A stretch of DNA of 9,079 nt from Conexibacteraceae bacterium. GTDB lineage: Bacteria; Actinomycetota; Thermoleophilia; Solirubrobacterales; Solirubrobacteraceae. Of the stretch, positions 1-8,492 are shown piece after piece. The notes under the pieces were generated by a model. The model was not told the DNA's origin and searched no databases. It saw only the letters and a program-made list of their open reading frames with translations. The stretch spans positions 1 through 9,079 of the forward strand of contig WQWK01000065.1 in assembly GCA_009785395.1 (NCBI GenBank), read 5' to 3'. A program made the position numbers and the translations under genes. Numbering within the stretch: position 1 is the stretch's first letter; each line of letters begins with the position of its first letter.

Positions 1-2
1 GC

Positions 3-2117
3 GCCGGCGTCAACGGCGGCGTCACCCCGGTCACGATCGTCGCCGCCGCCGGCAGCGGTCACCTGACCCCGGCCGACATGCAGTCGATCGAGCGTCTCAC
101 CGTGCTCGTGCGTTCGGTCGACCGCGTCGACTCCGCGCAGCTCGCGGGCCTCTCGGCCGACGGTGCGGCCGCCCAGATCAGGGTCCGCGCCAGGGTCTCA
201 GGCGGCGACCCGAACACGGCCACCAAGGTCGTGAACGGGCTGCGCGCCGAGTTCCCGAAGGCGGACGCCCCGCCCGGGCTCAGCTTCCATCTCGCCGGGC
301 AGATCGCCGTGCTGGCGGCCAACCAGGCGAGCTCCAACCGCTCCGGCAACCAGGTCCAGGCGTTCTCGTTCCTGTTCATCATCGTGCTGCTGCTGATCGT
401 CTTCCGCTCGCTCCCGGCGGCGCTGGTCACGCTGATCCCAAGCGGGCTGGCGCTGGTGATCGCGCAGCGCGTGATCGGCGGCCTGGGACAGGCGGGGCTG
501 CAGATCTCGTCGATCACGGAGATCCTGCTGATCGTGCTGATGCTCGGCGCCGGCACCGACTACGGACTCTTCCTCGTCTTCCGCGTGCGCGAGGAGCTGC
601 GCGCCGGGTACGAGCCGCACGAGGCGGTGAGGCGCGCGGTCGTGCGCGTCGGCGAGTCGATCACCGGCTCCGCGGGCACTGTCATGCTGGCGCTGCTGAC
701 ATTGCTGCTGGCGAGCTTCGGGCTCTACCGGGATCTGGGCGTGCCGCTGGCCGCGGGCGTCGCCGTGATGCTGCTGATCGGGCTCACGTTGCTGCCGGCG
801 CTGCTCGCAATCCTCGGCCGCAAGGCGTTCTGGCCGAGCAAGGTCCGCGCCGGCGAGCAGCACGAGGGCATCTGGGGCAAGGTCGCGAGCACGCTCGTCA
901 GCCGGCCGAAGACGACGCTGGCGGTGGGCGTCGCACTGTTCCTGGGACTCGCGGCGGGCGCGCTGGGATACACCGCGGGCGGCTTCGGCGGCGATCAGAA
1001 CGCGCCCAAGGGGTCGGACGCGGCGCTCGGCAATGCGGCGCTCGCCAAGCACTTCCCGCAGACCAGCAACAACCCCGCGAACCTGGTCCTGGCCTACCAC
1101 AGCTCCGTCTGGCACGACCCGGGCAGGATTGCGTCGGCCGACCGCTCCCTGCGCGATTCGGGCGCGTTCAAGCAGCTGGCAGGCCCGCTGAACCCGAACG
1201 GCACCACGCTCACGCCCGCGCAGCTGACGACGCTCTACACCAAGCTCGGCCCGCCGCAGAAGCTCGCCGGCGCGCCGCCGCCCGTTGCGGGTTTCACGAC
1301 CCCGCAGCTGAACGCCTACCGCGCCAACGCGTCGTTCGTCTCCGCCAACGGCGAGGTGATCCAGTTCGAGGCGTCGCTCGCAGCCGGCGGCCAGAGCACG
1401 ACGGCGGCGATGCACGCGACGCCGCACATCCGCAACGTGCTCACCGCCGCGGGCCACGCCTCGGGGGCCCACGACACCGGTGTGGCCGGAGAGGCGGCGG
1501 CCGTCTACGACATCAACAAGACCGCCAACCACGACCTCGCGGTGGTCGTTCCGGTCGCGATCGTGGCGATCGGGCTGCTGCTCGCCGCCGTGCTGCGCAG
1601 CGCCGTCGCGCCGCTGTACCTGATCGTCAGCGTCGGCCTCTCGTTCCTCGCCGCGCTCGGCTTCACGACGATCGCCTTCATCGACATCGGCGGCCAATCG
1701 GGCATCAGCTTCATCCTCCCGTTCCTGCTGTTCATCTTCCTGCTGGCGCTGGGGGAGGACTACAACATCCTCGTGATGACGCGAATCCGCGAGGAGGCCC
1801 ACCATCTGCCCCTGCGCGAAGCGGTGATCCGCGCCGTTTCGCGCACCGGCTCGACCGTCACATCCGCCGGCGTGATCCTCGGCGGCACCTTCGCCGTGTT
1901 CGCGATCGTCGGCGGCGGCGGCTCCGGCGGCAGCCAGCTGCGCGCGATCGGCTTCGGCCTCGCCGCCGGGATCCTGATGGACACGTTCCTCGTGCGGACC
2001 CTGCTGGTGCCGTCCGTGGTCGTGCTGCTGGGCCGCTGGAACTGGTGGCCGTCGCACCTCTCGACCGACGAGCACCACGAGAACGTGAGCGCGCGCGGCG
2101 ACGAGGTCCGCGCGTGA
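3..2117 (+). CDS. MMPL/RND-family membrane transporter, 5'-truncated by the window edge
   Basis: An integral inner-membrane exporter of the MMPL branch of the RND superfamily, whose members use proton flux to export lipids or other hydrophobic compounds; the substrate here cannot be told. The frame is open to base 3 with no stop, so the ATG at 78 is internal and about 704 residues are visible. The first helix and part of the first porter domain are missing. Visible in order: the end of the first porter domain (to about residue 110), a bundle of hydrophobic segments (about 120-285), another helix (about 303-323), a second soluble porter domain (about 324-505), then the second bundle. Each bundle carries the family's proton-relay Asp-Tyr pair: GTDYG (codons 558-563) and GEDYN (1758-1763). 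A glycine/serine-rich stretch (GGGGSGGS, about 1910-1935) sits in a loop of the second bundle. The C-terminus is short and charged. The gene ends just before a strong hairpin, so it is probably transcribed separately from leuB. Confidence 0.93.
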   Translation, partial: AGVNGGVTPVTIVAAAGSGHLTPADMQSIERLTVLVRSVDRVDSAQLAGLSADGAAAQIRVRARVSGGDPNTATKVVNGLRAEFPKADAPPGLSFHLAGQIAVLAANQASSNRSGNQVQAFSFLFIIVLLLIVFRSLPAALVTLIPSGLALVIAQRVIGGLGQAGLQISSITEILLIVLMLGAGTDYGLFLVFRVREELRAGYEPHEAVRRAVVRVGESITGSAGTVMLALLTLLLASFGLYRDLGVPLAAGVAVMLLIGLTLLPALLAILGRKAFWPSKVRAGEQHEGIWGKVASTLVSRPKTTLAVGVALFLGLAAGALGYTAGGFGGDQNAPKGSDAALGNAALAKHFPQTSNNPANLVLAYHSSVWHDPGRIASADRSLRDSGAFKQLAGPLNPNGTTLTPAQLTTLYTKLGPPQKLAGAPPPVAGFTTPQLNAYRANASFVSANGEVIQFEASLAAGGQSTTAAMHATPHIRNVLTAAGHASGAHDTGVAGEAAAVYDINKTANHDLAVVVPVAIVAIGLLLAAVLRSAVAPLYLIVSVGLSFLAALGFTTIAFIDIGGQSGISFILPFLLFIFLLALGEDYNILVMTRIREEAHHLPLREAVIRAVSRTGSTVTSAGVILGGTFAVFAIVGGGGSGGSQLRAIGFGLAAGILMDTFLVRTLLVPSVVVLLGRWNWWPSHLSTDEHHENVSARGDEVRA

Positions 2118-2120
2118 CAG

Positions 2121-2153
2121 CGCTCGTGCTGGCTTGCGTTGCCAGCACGAGCG
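2121..2153 (+). terminator. Perfect 13-bp hairpin after the transporter gene, probable terminator
   Basis: The arms at 2121-2133 (CGCTCGTGCTGGC) and 2141-2153 are perfectly complementary and enclose a 7-base loop (TTGCGTT). The left arm starts 3 nt after the transporter stop codon. No T-run follows, so this is not a textbook intrinsic terminator; hairpin-only terminators are commonly proposed in high-G+C actinobacteria. Its place between the transporter stop and the leuB promoter-like box fits insulation of two transcription units. That it terminates transcription is inference; the palindrome itself is certain. Confidence 0.7.
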
Positions 2154-2182
2154 GCACCGCTCACCCGGGCCCGGCGATCCGG

Positions 2183-2188
2183 TAGCTT
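2183..2188 (+). promoter_or_regulatory. Candidate -10 box (TAGCTT) for leaderless leuB transcript
   Basis: TAGCTT matches the TANNNT -10 pattern and lies 9 nt before the leuB ATG, so transcription would begin at or next to the start codon. The interval holds no purine-rich Shine-Dalgarno sequence. The TAG of the box is also an in-frame stop for leuB and no other start codon lies between it and 2198, which fixes the start. No convincing -35 hexamer is visible about 17 bp upstream. A near-identical arrangement precedes argH. Confidence 0.5.
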
Positions 2189-2197
2189 CCGGCGCCT

Positions 2198-3229
2198 ATG
2201 AGCTCCAAGATCATTCTGCTGCCCGGCGACGGGATCGGCCCTGAAATCACCGCCCCCACGCTCGAGGTGCTGGACGCCGTCGGCGCCGAGCTCGACTACG
2301 AGGAGCATCCCTTCGGGGGCGCCTCGATCGACGCCCACGGCATCGCGCTCACGGACGCGACACTTGCCGCGTGCCAGGCCTCCGACGCGGTCCTGCTGGC
2401 CGCCGTCGGCGGGCCGAAGTGGGACACCACCGACCCCTCCAAGCCGCGCCCCGAGCAGGGCCTGCTCGGACTGCGCAAGGGCCTCGGCCTCTACGCCAAC
2501 CTGCGCCCGGTGCGGCCGCTGCCAGCGCTGTACGACGCCAGTCCGCTGAAGCGCGAGGTGATCGAGGGCACGGACCTGCTGGTCGTGCGCGAGCTGACCG
2601 GCGGCATCTACTTCGGCGAGAAGACCCGCACCGCCGACGCGGCCTCCGACGTCTGCGCCTACAGCCGCGCGGAGATCGAGCGGATCGCGCGGGTCGCCTT
2701 CAAGGCCGCGCGCCGGAAGGTCACAAGCGTTGACAAGGCCAACGTGATCGAGACCAGCCGGCTGTGGCGCGAGGTGGTGCGCGATGTGCATGCGCGCGAG
2801 TTCCCCGACGTCGAGCTCGAGCACGTGCTGGTCGACAACGCCGCGATGCAGCTCGTCTCCAACCCGGCCGACTTCGACGTGATCGTCACCGAGAACATGT
2901 TCGGGGACATCCTCAGCGACGAAGCCGCGACGCTGACCGGCTCGATCGGCATGCTGCCGAGCGCGTCGCTGGGCGATCCCGCCAAGCCCGGCATGTTCGA
3001 GCCCGTGCACGGCTCGGCCCCGGACATCGCCGGCCAGGGCGCGGCGAACCCGCTGGCGATGTTCCTCTCGGCGGCGATGATGCTGAGGCACGGCCTCGTC
3101 CTGGAGGCGGAGGCGGCGGCGATAGAATCAGCTGTTGATCGTGCGCTGGCGGCCGGCCTGCGCACTCGCGACCTGGGGGGAAGCGCGGGAACGCGCGAGG
3201 CTACCCAGGCCGTTCTTTCCAACCTATGA
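2198..3229 (+). CDS. leuB: 3-isopropylmalate dehydrogenase
   Basis: A cytoplasmic NAD- and Mg2+/Mn2+-dependent oxidative decarboxylase. It converts 3-isopropylmalate to 4-methyl-2-oxopentanoate (third step of leucine synthesis); in the citramalate route the same enzyme oxidises methylmalate to 2-oxobutyrate. The 343-residue protein is of normal family length. Visible signatures: [10 protein letters not shown] near the N-terminus (7-16), ANLRPVR (100-106), the LeuB-type substrate loop [10 protein letters not shown] (131-140) with Tyr138, catalytic Lys180 in VDKANV, Asp213, metal-binding Asp237 and Asp241 in [11 protein letters not shown], and the NAD-binding stretch from [13 protein letters not shown] (268-280) to GAANP. 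The [10 protein letters not shown] loop separates it from isocitrate and tartrate dehydrogenases. The ATG is the only possible start after an in-frame stop at 2183 and has no Shine-Dalgarno. Codons 309-315 form an unusual run of A/T-ending codons. The stop codon lies within the first bases of the following inverted repeat. Confidence 0.97.
   Translation: MSSKIILLPGDGIGPEITAPTLEVLDAVGAELDYEEHPFGGASIDAHGIALTDATLAACQASDAVLLAAVGGPKWDTTDPSKPRPEQGLLGLRKGLGLYANLRPVRPLPALYDASPLKREVIEGTDLLVVRELTGGIYFGEKTRTADAASDVCAYSRAEIERIARVAFKAARRKVTSVDKANVIETSRLWREVVRDVHAREFPDVELEHVLVDNAAMQLVSNPADFDVIVTENMFGDILSDEAATLTGSIGMLPSASLGDPAKPGMFEPVHGSAPDIAGQGAANPLAMFLSAAMMLRHGLVLEAEAAAIESAVDRALAAGLRTRDLGGSAGTREATQAVLSNL
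3123..3128 (+). promoter_or_regulatory. Possible internal -10 box (TAGAAT) in the 3' end of leuB
   Basis: TAGAAT differs by one base from the consensus TATAAT and lies in seven consecutive A/T-ending leuB codons (3122-3142: ATA GAA TCA GCT GTT GAT CGT), very atypical for this gene. Transcription starting about 7 nt later (near 3135) would give the ilvE-cimA-degT genes their own promoter and a leader of about 270 nt carrying the inverted repeat. No clear -35 element is seen. The call is speculative. Confidence 0.3.
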
Positions 3230-3389
3230 GGGCCTGTCGAGAAATTATCTGCGGTTTTGACGGCGTCTGGACGCGACTGGCGCCGCCCGCCCGCCCTCAC
3301 GTACCACCAGTACGATCGTTGCGGGCGGGCGGCGCCATCCACGCCCAGCCCCTCGTCAATTCCCACAACTAATTTCCCAACAGACCCTC
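3228..3389. repeat. 162-bp long imperfect inverted repeat (MITE-like or structured RNA element) filling the leuB-ilvE gap
   Basis: The left arm 3228-3294 pairs with the right arm 3321-3389 along its full length. By hand alignment there are 52 Watson-Crick pairs out of 67 left-arm positions, with two single-base bulges on the right arm (3350 and 3362). The outer ends read GAGGGCCTGTCGAGAAATTA on the left and, as reverse complement of the right, GAGGGTCTGTTGGGAAATTA: 17 of 20 identical. The innermost 17 bp (3278-3294 with 3321-3337) pair perfectly. The 26-nt loop holds a small 5-bp palindrome, CGTAC/GTACG (3300-3304, 3310-3314). The left end overlaps the leuB stop (TGA 3227-3229); the right end is one base before the ilvE Shine-Dalgarno. 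Long terminal inverted repeats without a transposase resemble a miniature inverted-repeat element, but flanking target duplication is unclear (TA at 3225-3226 and 3390-3391 at best). A structured leader or a minus-strand RNA are alternatives. Confidence 0.75.
3278..3337. terminator. G+C-rich core hairpin, possible terminator or attenuator
   Basis: A perfect 17-bp, almost entirely G/C stem (3278-3294 with 3321-3337) with a 26-nt loop, forming the core of the longer inverted repeat. In a plus-strand transcript it would fold between leuB and ilvE and could end or attenuate transcription. No T-run follows on either strand, and it sits about 65 nt before the ilvE start. The structure is plain; the function is inferred. 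Confidence 0.35.
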
Positions 3390-3390
3390 T

Positions 3391-3396
3391 AAGGAG
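3391..3396 (+). promoter_or_regulatory. Canonical Shine-Dalgarno (AAGGAG) fixing the ilvE GTG start
   Basis: AAGGAG lies 6 nt before the GTG at 3403. It is the clearest ribosome binding site in the window and contrasts with the SD-less starts of leuB and argH. It selects GTG 3403 as the start and implies that ilvE is translated from a transcript with a real 5' leader. Confidence 0.8.
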
Positions 3397-3402
3397 CACG
3401 AC

Positions 3403-4341
3403 GTGGAGACAGCGGACCTCATCTGGCACAACGGAGAACTCGTTGCCTGGGAGGACGCCAAGGTACACGTGCTCACGCACGGCCTCCACTACGGGACGGG
3501 CGTCTTCGAGGGCGTGCGCGCCTACGAGACGGCTGACGGCGGCACCGCCATCTTCCGTCACCACGACCACCTCGACCGGCTCTTCAAGTCGGCCCAGCTC
3601 TACTACATGCCGATCCCGTACTCCCACGAGGAGCTGCGCCAGGCCACGCACGACCTGCTGATCGCCAACGGCCTGCGCGAGTGCTACATCCGGCCGATCG
3701 TGTTCCGTGGCTACGGGACGATGGGCCTGTACCCGCTGGAGGCGCCGGTCGATGTCTCGATCGCGGCCTGGCCCTGGGGGGCATACCTCGGCGAGGAGTC
3801 CGGCAAGAACGGGATCCGGGCGAAGGTTTCGACCTGGCGGCGCCTGCCGAGCGACTCCGTCAACCCGCAGGCCAAGGCGAGCGGCACCTATCTGAACAGC
3901 ATCCTCGCCAAGATCGAGGCGACCAAGGCCGGCTACGACGAGGCGATCCTGCTCGATCCCGCCGGCGACGTCTGCGAGGGCAGCGGCGAGAACGTGTTCC
4001 TGATCGCCGACGGGCGCGTGGTGACGCCGGCACTGGCCTCGGGCGCGCTGGACGGCATCACGCGGCGCTCGCTGATCCAGATCGCCCATGACCTCGGCCA
4101 CGAGGTCGTCGAGCGCGCGATCGCGCGCGCCGAGCTCTACCTGGCGGATGAGGTCTTCGTGACCGGCACGGCGGCCGAGCTGGTGCCTCTGCGCGAGGTC
4201 GATGATCACGTCATCGGCGATGGCGGCCGCGGGCCGATCACGACCGAGCTGCAGCGGGTCTTCCAGGACGCGCTGCGTGGCCGCGATCCGCGTTACGCCA
4301 CCTGGCTGGACCGCGTCGAAGTGCCCGCGGCGACGAGCTGA
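3403..4341 (+). CDS. ilvE: Branched-chain amino acid aminotransferase
   Basis: A cytoplasmic class IV (D-amino-acid-transaminase fold) PLP enzyme that transfers the amino group of glutamate to the 2-oxo acids of leucine, isoleucine and valine, the last step of all three pathways. The 312 residues match the short bacterial IlvE type. Seen in order: HGLHYGTGVFEGVRAY (26-41), the YIRPIVFRGYG substrate region (95-105), catalytic Lys158 in NPQAKASGTYLNS (the Schiff-base lysine), EGSGENVFL (192-200), GITRRSL (218-224) and the phosphate-binding VTGTAAEL (253-260). D-amino acid transaminase and aminodeoxychorismate lyase share this fold, but the KASGTYLNSILAK context and the neighbouring leuB and cimA favour IlvE. 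GTG start with a strong Shine-Dalgarno. The stop is followed by a single base before the cimA ATG, so the two are almost certainly co-translated. Confidence 0.95.
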   Translation: METADLIWHNGELVAWEDAKVHVLTHGLHYGTGVFEGVRAYETADGGTAIFRHHDHLDRLFKSAQLYYMPIPYSHEELRQATHDLLIANGLRECYIRPIVFRGYGTMGLYPLEAPVDVSIAAWPWGAYLGEESGKNGIRAKVSTWRRLPSDSVNPQAKASGTYLNSILAKIEATKAGYDEAILLDPAGDVCEGSGENVFLIADGRVVTPALASGALDGITRRSLIQIAHDLGHEVVERAIARAELYLADEVFVTGTAAELVPLREVDDHVIGDGGRGPITTELQRVFQDALRGRDPRYATWLDRVEVPAATS

Positions 4342-4342
4342 G

Positions 4343-5931
<1,589 letters not shown>

Positions 5932-5932
<1 letters not shown>

Positions 5933-7053
5933 TGATCCCGCTCGCACGGCCCGTGCTCGGCGAGCGCGAAGAGCAGGCCGTGCTCGATGTCCTGCGCTCG
6001 GGCCAGCTCTCGCTCGGGCCGCGCGGCCCGGAGTTTGAGCAGGCCTTCGCCGCACGTGTCGGCGCGCGCCTGGGCAGCGCCGTCTCGTCGGGCACCGCGG
6101 GGCTGCACCTGGCCCTGCGGGCGGTCGGGGTTGCCGATGGCGCCGAGGTCATCACCACGCCCTTCTCGTTCGTCGCGAGCGCCAACGTCGCCGTCTACGA
6201 GCGCGCCCGGCCCGTGTTCGTGGACATCGATCCGGTGACGCTCAACTTCGATCCCGACGCCGTCGCGGCCGCGGTGACGCCGAACACGGCGGCGCTGCTG
6301 CCCGTGCACGTGTTCGGCTACCCGGCGGACATGCAGCGCCTCGAGCAGCTCGGCGTCCCGATCGTCGAGGACGCCTGTGAGGCGCTCGGCGGCAGCTATG
6401 CCGACGGGGGCGCGGTCGGCGGCCGCGGTCACCCGGCCGTGTTCGCGTTCTACGCCAACAAGCAGATGACGACCGGTGAGGGCGGCGTCGTGGTCACCTC
6501 CGACCCGGCGCTCAAGGAGCGGATCGACTCGGAGCGCAACCAGGGGCGGTCGCCGGACATGGGTTGGCTCGACCACGACCGGCTGGGCTTCAACTACAGG
6601 CTCTCGGACATCGCCTGCGCACTCGGGCTCGCGCAGCTGGAGCGGCTCGACTCGCTGCTGGCCGGCCGCGAGCGGGTCGCGGGCCTCTACCGTGAGGCGC
6701 TCGGCGAGATCGAGGGCGTCACGCTGCCGTGCGAGAACCTCGGGCAGGCCAGGCGCGGCTGGTTCGTGTATGTGGTCCAGCTTCCGCACGGCGTCGACCG
6801 CGACGCGATCGTCACCGCGCTCGGAACGCGAGCGATCGCGGCCAAGCCCTACTTCCCGGCGATCCACCTGATGACCTACTACCGCGAGCAGTTCGGGTAT
6901 CGCGAGGGCCAGTTCCCGGTTTGTGAGGACGTTGCCGCGCGGTCGGTCGCGATCCCGTTCTTCCCCGAGATGACCGAGGCACAGGCCGCGCGGGTGGCGC
7001 AGGAGCTCGGGGCGGTCCTGCGGGCGGCGCGCCCGTTAGCATCGCGCACGTGA
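5932..7053 (+). CDS. DegT/DnrJ/EryC1/StrS-family PLP-dependent aminotransferase
   Basis: A fold-type I PLP enzyme of 373 residues, the usual length for the family, which typically aminates nucleotide-linked 4-keto or 3-keto sugars. Visible: MIPLARPVLGEREEQAV at the N-terminus (substrate loop), SSGTAGLHLAL (52-62, phosphate binding), VEDACEALGG (145-154) with Asp147 for the pyridine nitrogen, Schiff-base Lys177 in FYANKQMTTGEGG, and GFNYRLSDIACALGLAQLERL (219-239). All catalytic elements look intact, so it should be an active aminotransferase and not the regulatory or dehydratase variant. Start ATG 5932 shares its A with the cimA TGA (TGATG), implying translational coupling; the frame upstream of it is cimA antiphase sequence. 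There are no nucleotide-sugar genes nearby, so the substrate is unknown; an ArnB- or perosamine-synthase-like sugar role is the family default, and an amino-acid role is possible from context. Its last codons contain the candidate argH promoter. Confidence 0.9.
7037..7042 (+). promoter_or_regulatory. Candidate -10 box (TAGCAT) for leaderless argH transcript
   Basis: TAGCAT fits TANNNT and stands exactly 7 nt before the argH GTG, the spacing expected when transcription starts at the first base of the start codon. It is embedded in the last codons of the aminotransferase gene. It resembles the TAGCTT box before leuB. No clear -35 sequence or Shine-Dalgarno is seen. It would let argH and the glycosylase gene be expressed apart from the upstream genes. 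Confidence 0.5.
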
Positions 7054-8492
7054 CGGCTCCCCAGCGCCCGCCGAGGCCCGGCTCGACCACGAGCGGCCAC
7101 CTGATGTCCAGCCCGCGTCTGGCGGTTGCGCAGTCCGACACCTTCAGGCGGCTGAACGACTCGCTGTCGTTCGACTGGCGGCTGGCTCCATACGACGTGC
7201 GGCAGTCGGTGGCGCACGCGCACATGCTCGTGGCCAGAGGGATCATCAGCGAGGAGGATCACGCCGCCCTGCAGGCCGCCCTGAAGGTCGTCGCGGACGA
7301 GGTCCACGACGGCACGTTCCCGTTCGACGACAGCGACGAGGACGTCCACATGGCGATCGAGCGGCGCGTCACCGAGCTTGCGGGCGAGCCTGGCGGCCGC
7401 CTGCATACCGCGCGCTCGCGCAACGACCAGATCGCGACCGATATGGCGATGTTCACCCGCCACGCGGCGCTGACGCATGCTGCCGCCACGCTCGAGCTCG
7501 TGGCGACCGTGATCGAGCTGGCCGAGCGCCACGCCGACTGGCCGATGCCGGGCTACACCCATCTGCAGCGTGCCCAGCCCGTCTACCTCGGCCATCACCT
7601 GCTCGCCTACTCCTGGATGCTGCTGCGCGACCAGCGCCGCTTCGCCGATGTGTCGAGCGGCACCGCCCCGCTGCCGCTCGGCACGGGCGCGCTCGCGGGG
7701 GTCAACTTCGACAACGACCGCGAGCTGCTGGCGGCGGAGCTCGGGTTCCCGGCGATCGCGGAGAACTCGATCGACGCCGTCTCGAACCGTGACTTCGTGC
7801 TCGACTACCTGGCTGCCGCCGCGACCTGCGCCACGCACCTGTCGCGGCTCGGCGCCGAGATCGTCCTCTGGTCGAGCGAGGAGTTCGGCTTCTGCGAGGT
7901 CTCCGACGCGTGGGCGTCGGGGTCCTCGATCATGCCGCAGAAGAAGAACCCGGATGCCGCCGAGCTTCTGCGCGCCAAGGCGCCGCGCGTCGTCGGGCAC
8001 CTGACCGCGATGCATGGGGTGATGCACGGCCTGCCGCTCACCTACAACAAGGACATGCAGGAGGACAAGGAGCACCTGTTCGACGCGGTCGACACGCTCG
8101 AGCTCGTGCTCGCCGCGGCGCGGGGGATGCTGAGCACGCTCACGTTCCGGCGCGAGCGGCTGGAGCAGGCGTCCGCCGATGAGCTCCTGGCAGCGACCGA
8201 TGTGGCCGACCATCTCGTCAAGCGCGGGATGCCGTTCCGGCAATCCCACGGCATCGTCGGCGGGCTCGTGCGACTGGCCACGTCGAGCGGGCGCAGGCTC
8301 TCGGAGCTGACCCCCGAGGAGCTGACGGCAGCCTCGCCGCTGCTGGACCCGGAGGGTTTCTACGCGCTGCTGGCGGACGGCGCCTGGCTGGAGTCCAAGG
8401 CCTCGCGCGGGGGCACGGCCTCCGGCGCCCTGCGTGAGCAGCTCGGGTATGCGCGGGCGGCGCTCGACCGCGCCCGCAGCGGCCGAAGCTGA
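7050..8492 (+). CDS. argH: Argininosuccinate lyase
   Basis: A cytoplasmic tetrameric enzyme of the fumarase/aspartase superfamily that splits argininosuccinate into arginine and fumarate, the last step of arginine synthesis. Three conserved regions are intact: [10 protein letters not shown] (118-127), [11 protein letters not shown] (167-177, with His171 as the catalytic-site histidine) and the flexible signature loop [12 protein letters not shown] (291-302), whose serines 292/293 include the catalytic one. The rest of the lyase core and the C-terminal ArgH-specific part ([11 protein letters not shown], 394-404) follow. The GTG at 7050 gives 480 residues, slightly long; it overlaps the preceding stop (GTGA) and is placed ideally after a TAGCAT box. 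An in-frame ATG at 7104 (residue 19) would give 462 residues, closer to the usual length, so the N-terminus is uncertain. The usual LWGGRF-like opening is not seen. The stop overlaps the next start (TGATG). Confidence 0.96.
   Translation: MTAPQRPPRPGSTTSGHLMSSPRLAVAQSDTFRRLNDSLSFDWRLAPYDVRQSVAHAHMLVARGIISEEDHAALQAALKVVADEVHDGTFPFDDSDEDVHMAIERRVTELAGEPGGRLHTARSRNDQIATDMAMFTRHAALTHAAATLELVATVIELAERHADWPMPGYTHLQRAQPVYLGHHLLAYSWMLLRDQRRFADVSSGTAPLPLGTGALAGVNFDNDRELLAAELGFPAIAENSIDAVSNRDFVLDYLAAAATCATHLSRLGAEIVLWSSEEFGFCEVSDAWASGSSIMPQKKNPDAAELLRAKAPRVVGHLTAMHGVMHGLPLTYNKDMQEDKEHLFDAVDTLELVLAAARGMLSTLTFRRERLEQASADELLAATDVADHLVKRGMPFRQSHGIVGGLVRLATSSGRRLSELTPEELTAASPLLDPEGFYALLADGAWLESKASRGGTASGALREQLGYARAALDRARSGRS

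Noticed and set aside
198..2078. Long minus-strand open frame opposite the transporter gene
   Set aside because: Its translation is Arg/Gln/Asp/His-rich low-complexity sequence typical of antisense frames in high-G+C genes; the plus strand encodes a clear MMPL protein.
3226..3372. 48-codon plus-strand frame starting in the leuB stop (ATGA) and crossing the hairpin, considered as a leader peptide
   Set aside because: It has no ribosome binding site, no run of Leu, Ile or Val codons as an attenuation peptide would need, and is explained by the inverted repeat.
3230..3402. T-box or other known amino-acid riboswitch before ilvE
   Set aside because: No T-box antiterminator-like sequence (such as a TGGNACCGCG-type motif) is seen, and the region is occupied by a simple long palindrome.
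3257..3661. Plus-strand open frame overlapping the intergenic repeat and the start of ilvE
   Set aside because: It is a shifted-frame reading dominated by Arg, Ser, Thr and Pro, with no start signal, and is incompatible with the well-supported ilvE frame.
4202..4342. Upstream in-frame extension of cimA starting at 4202
   Set aside because: The extra 47 residues lie out of frame over ilvE coding sequence and are Arg/Ser-rich; conserved CimA sequence begins right after ATG 4343.
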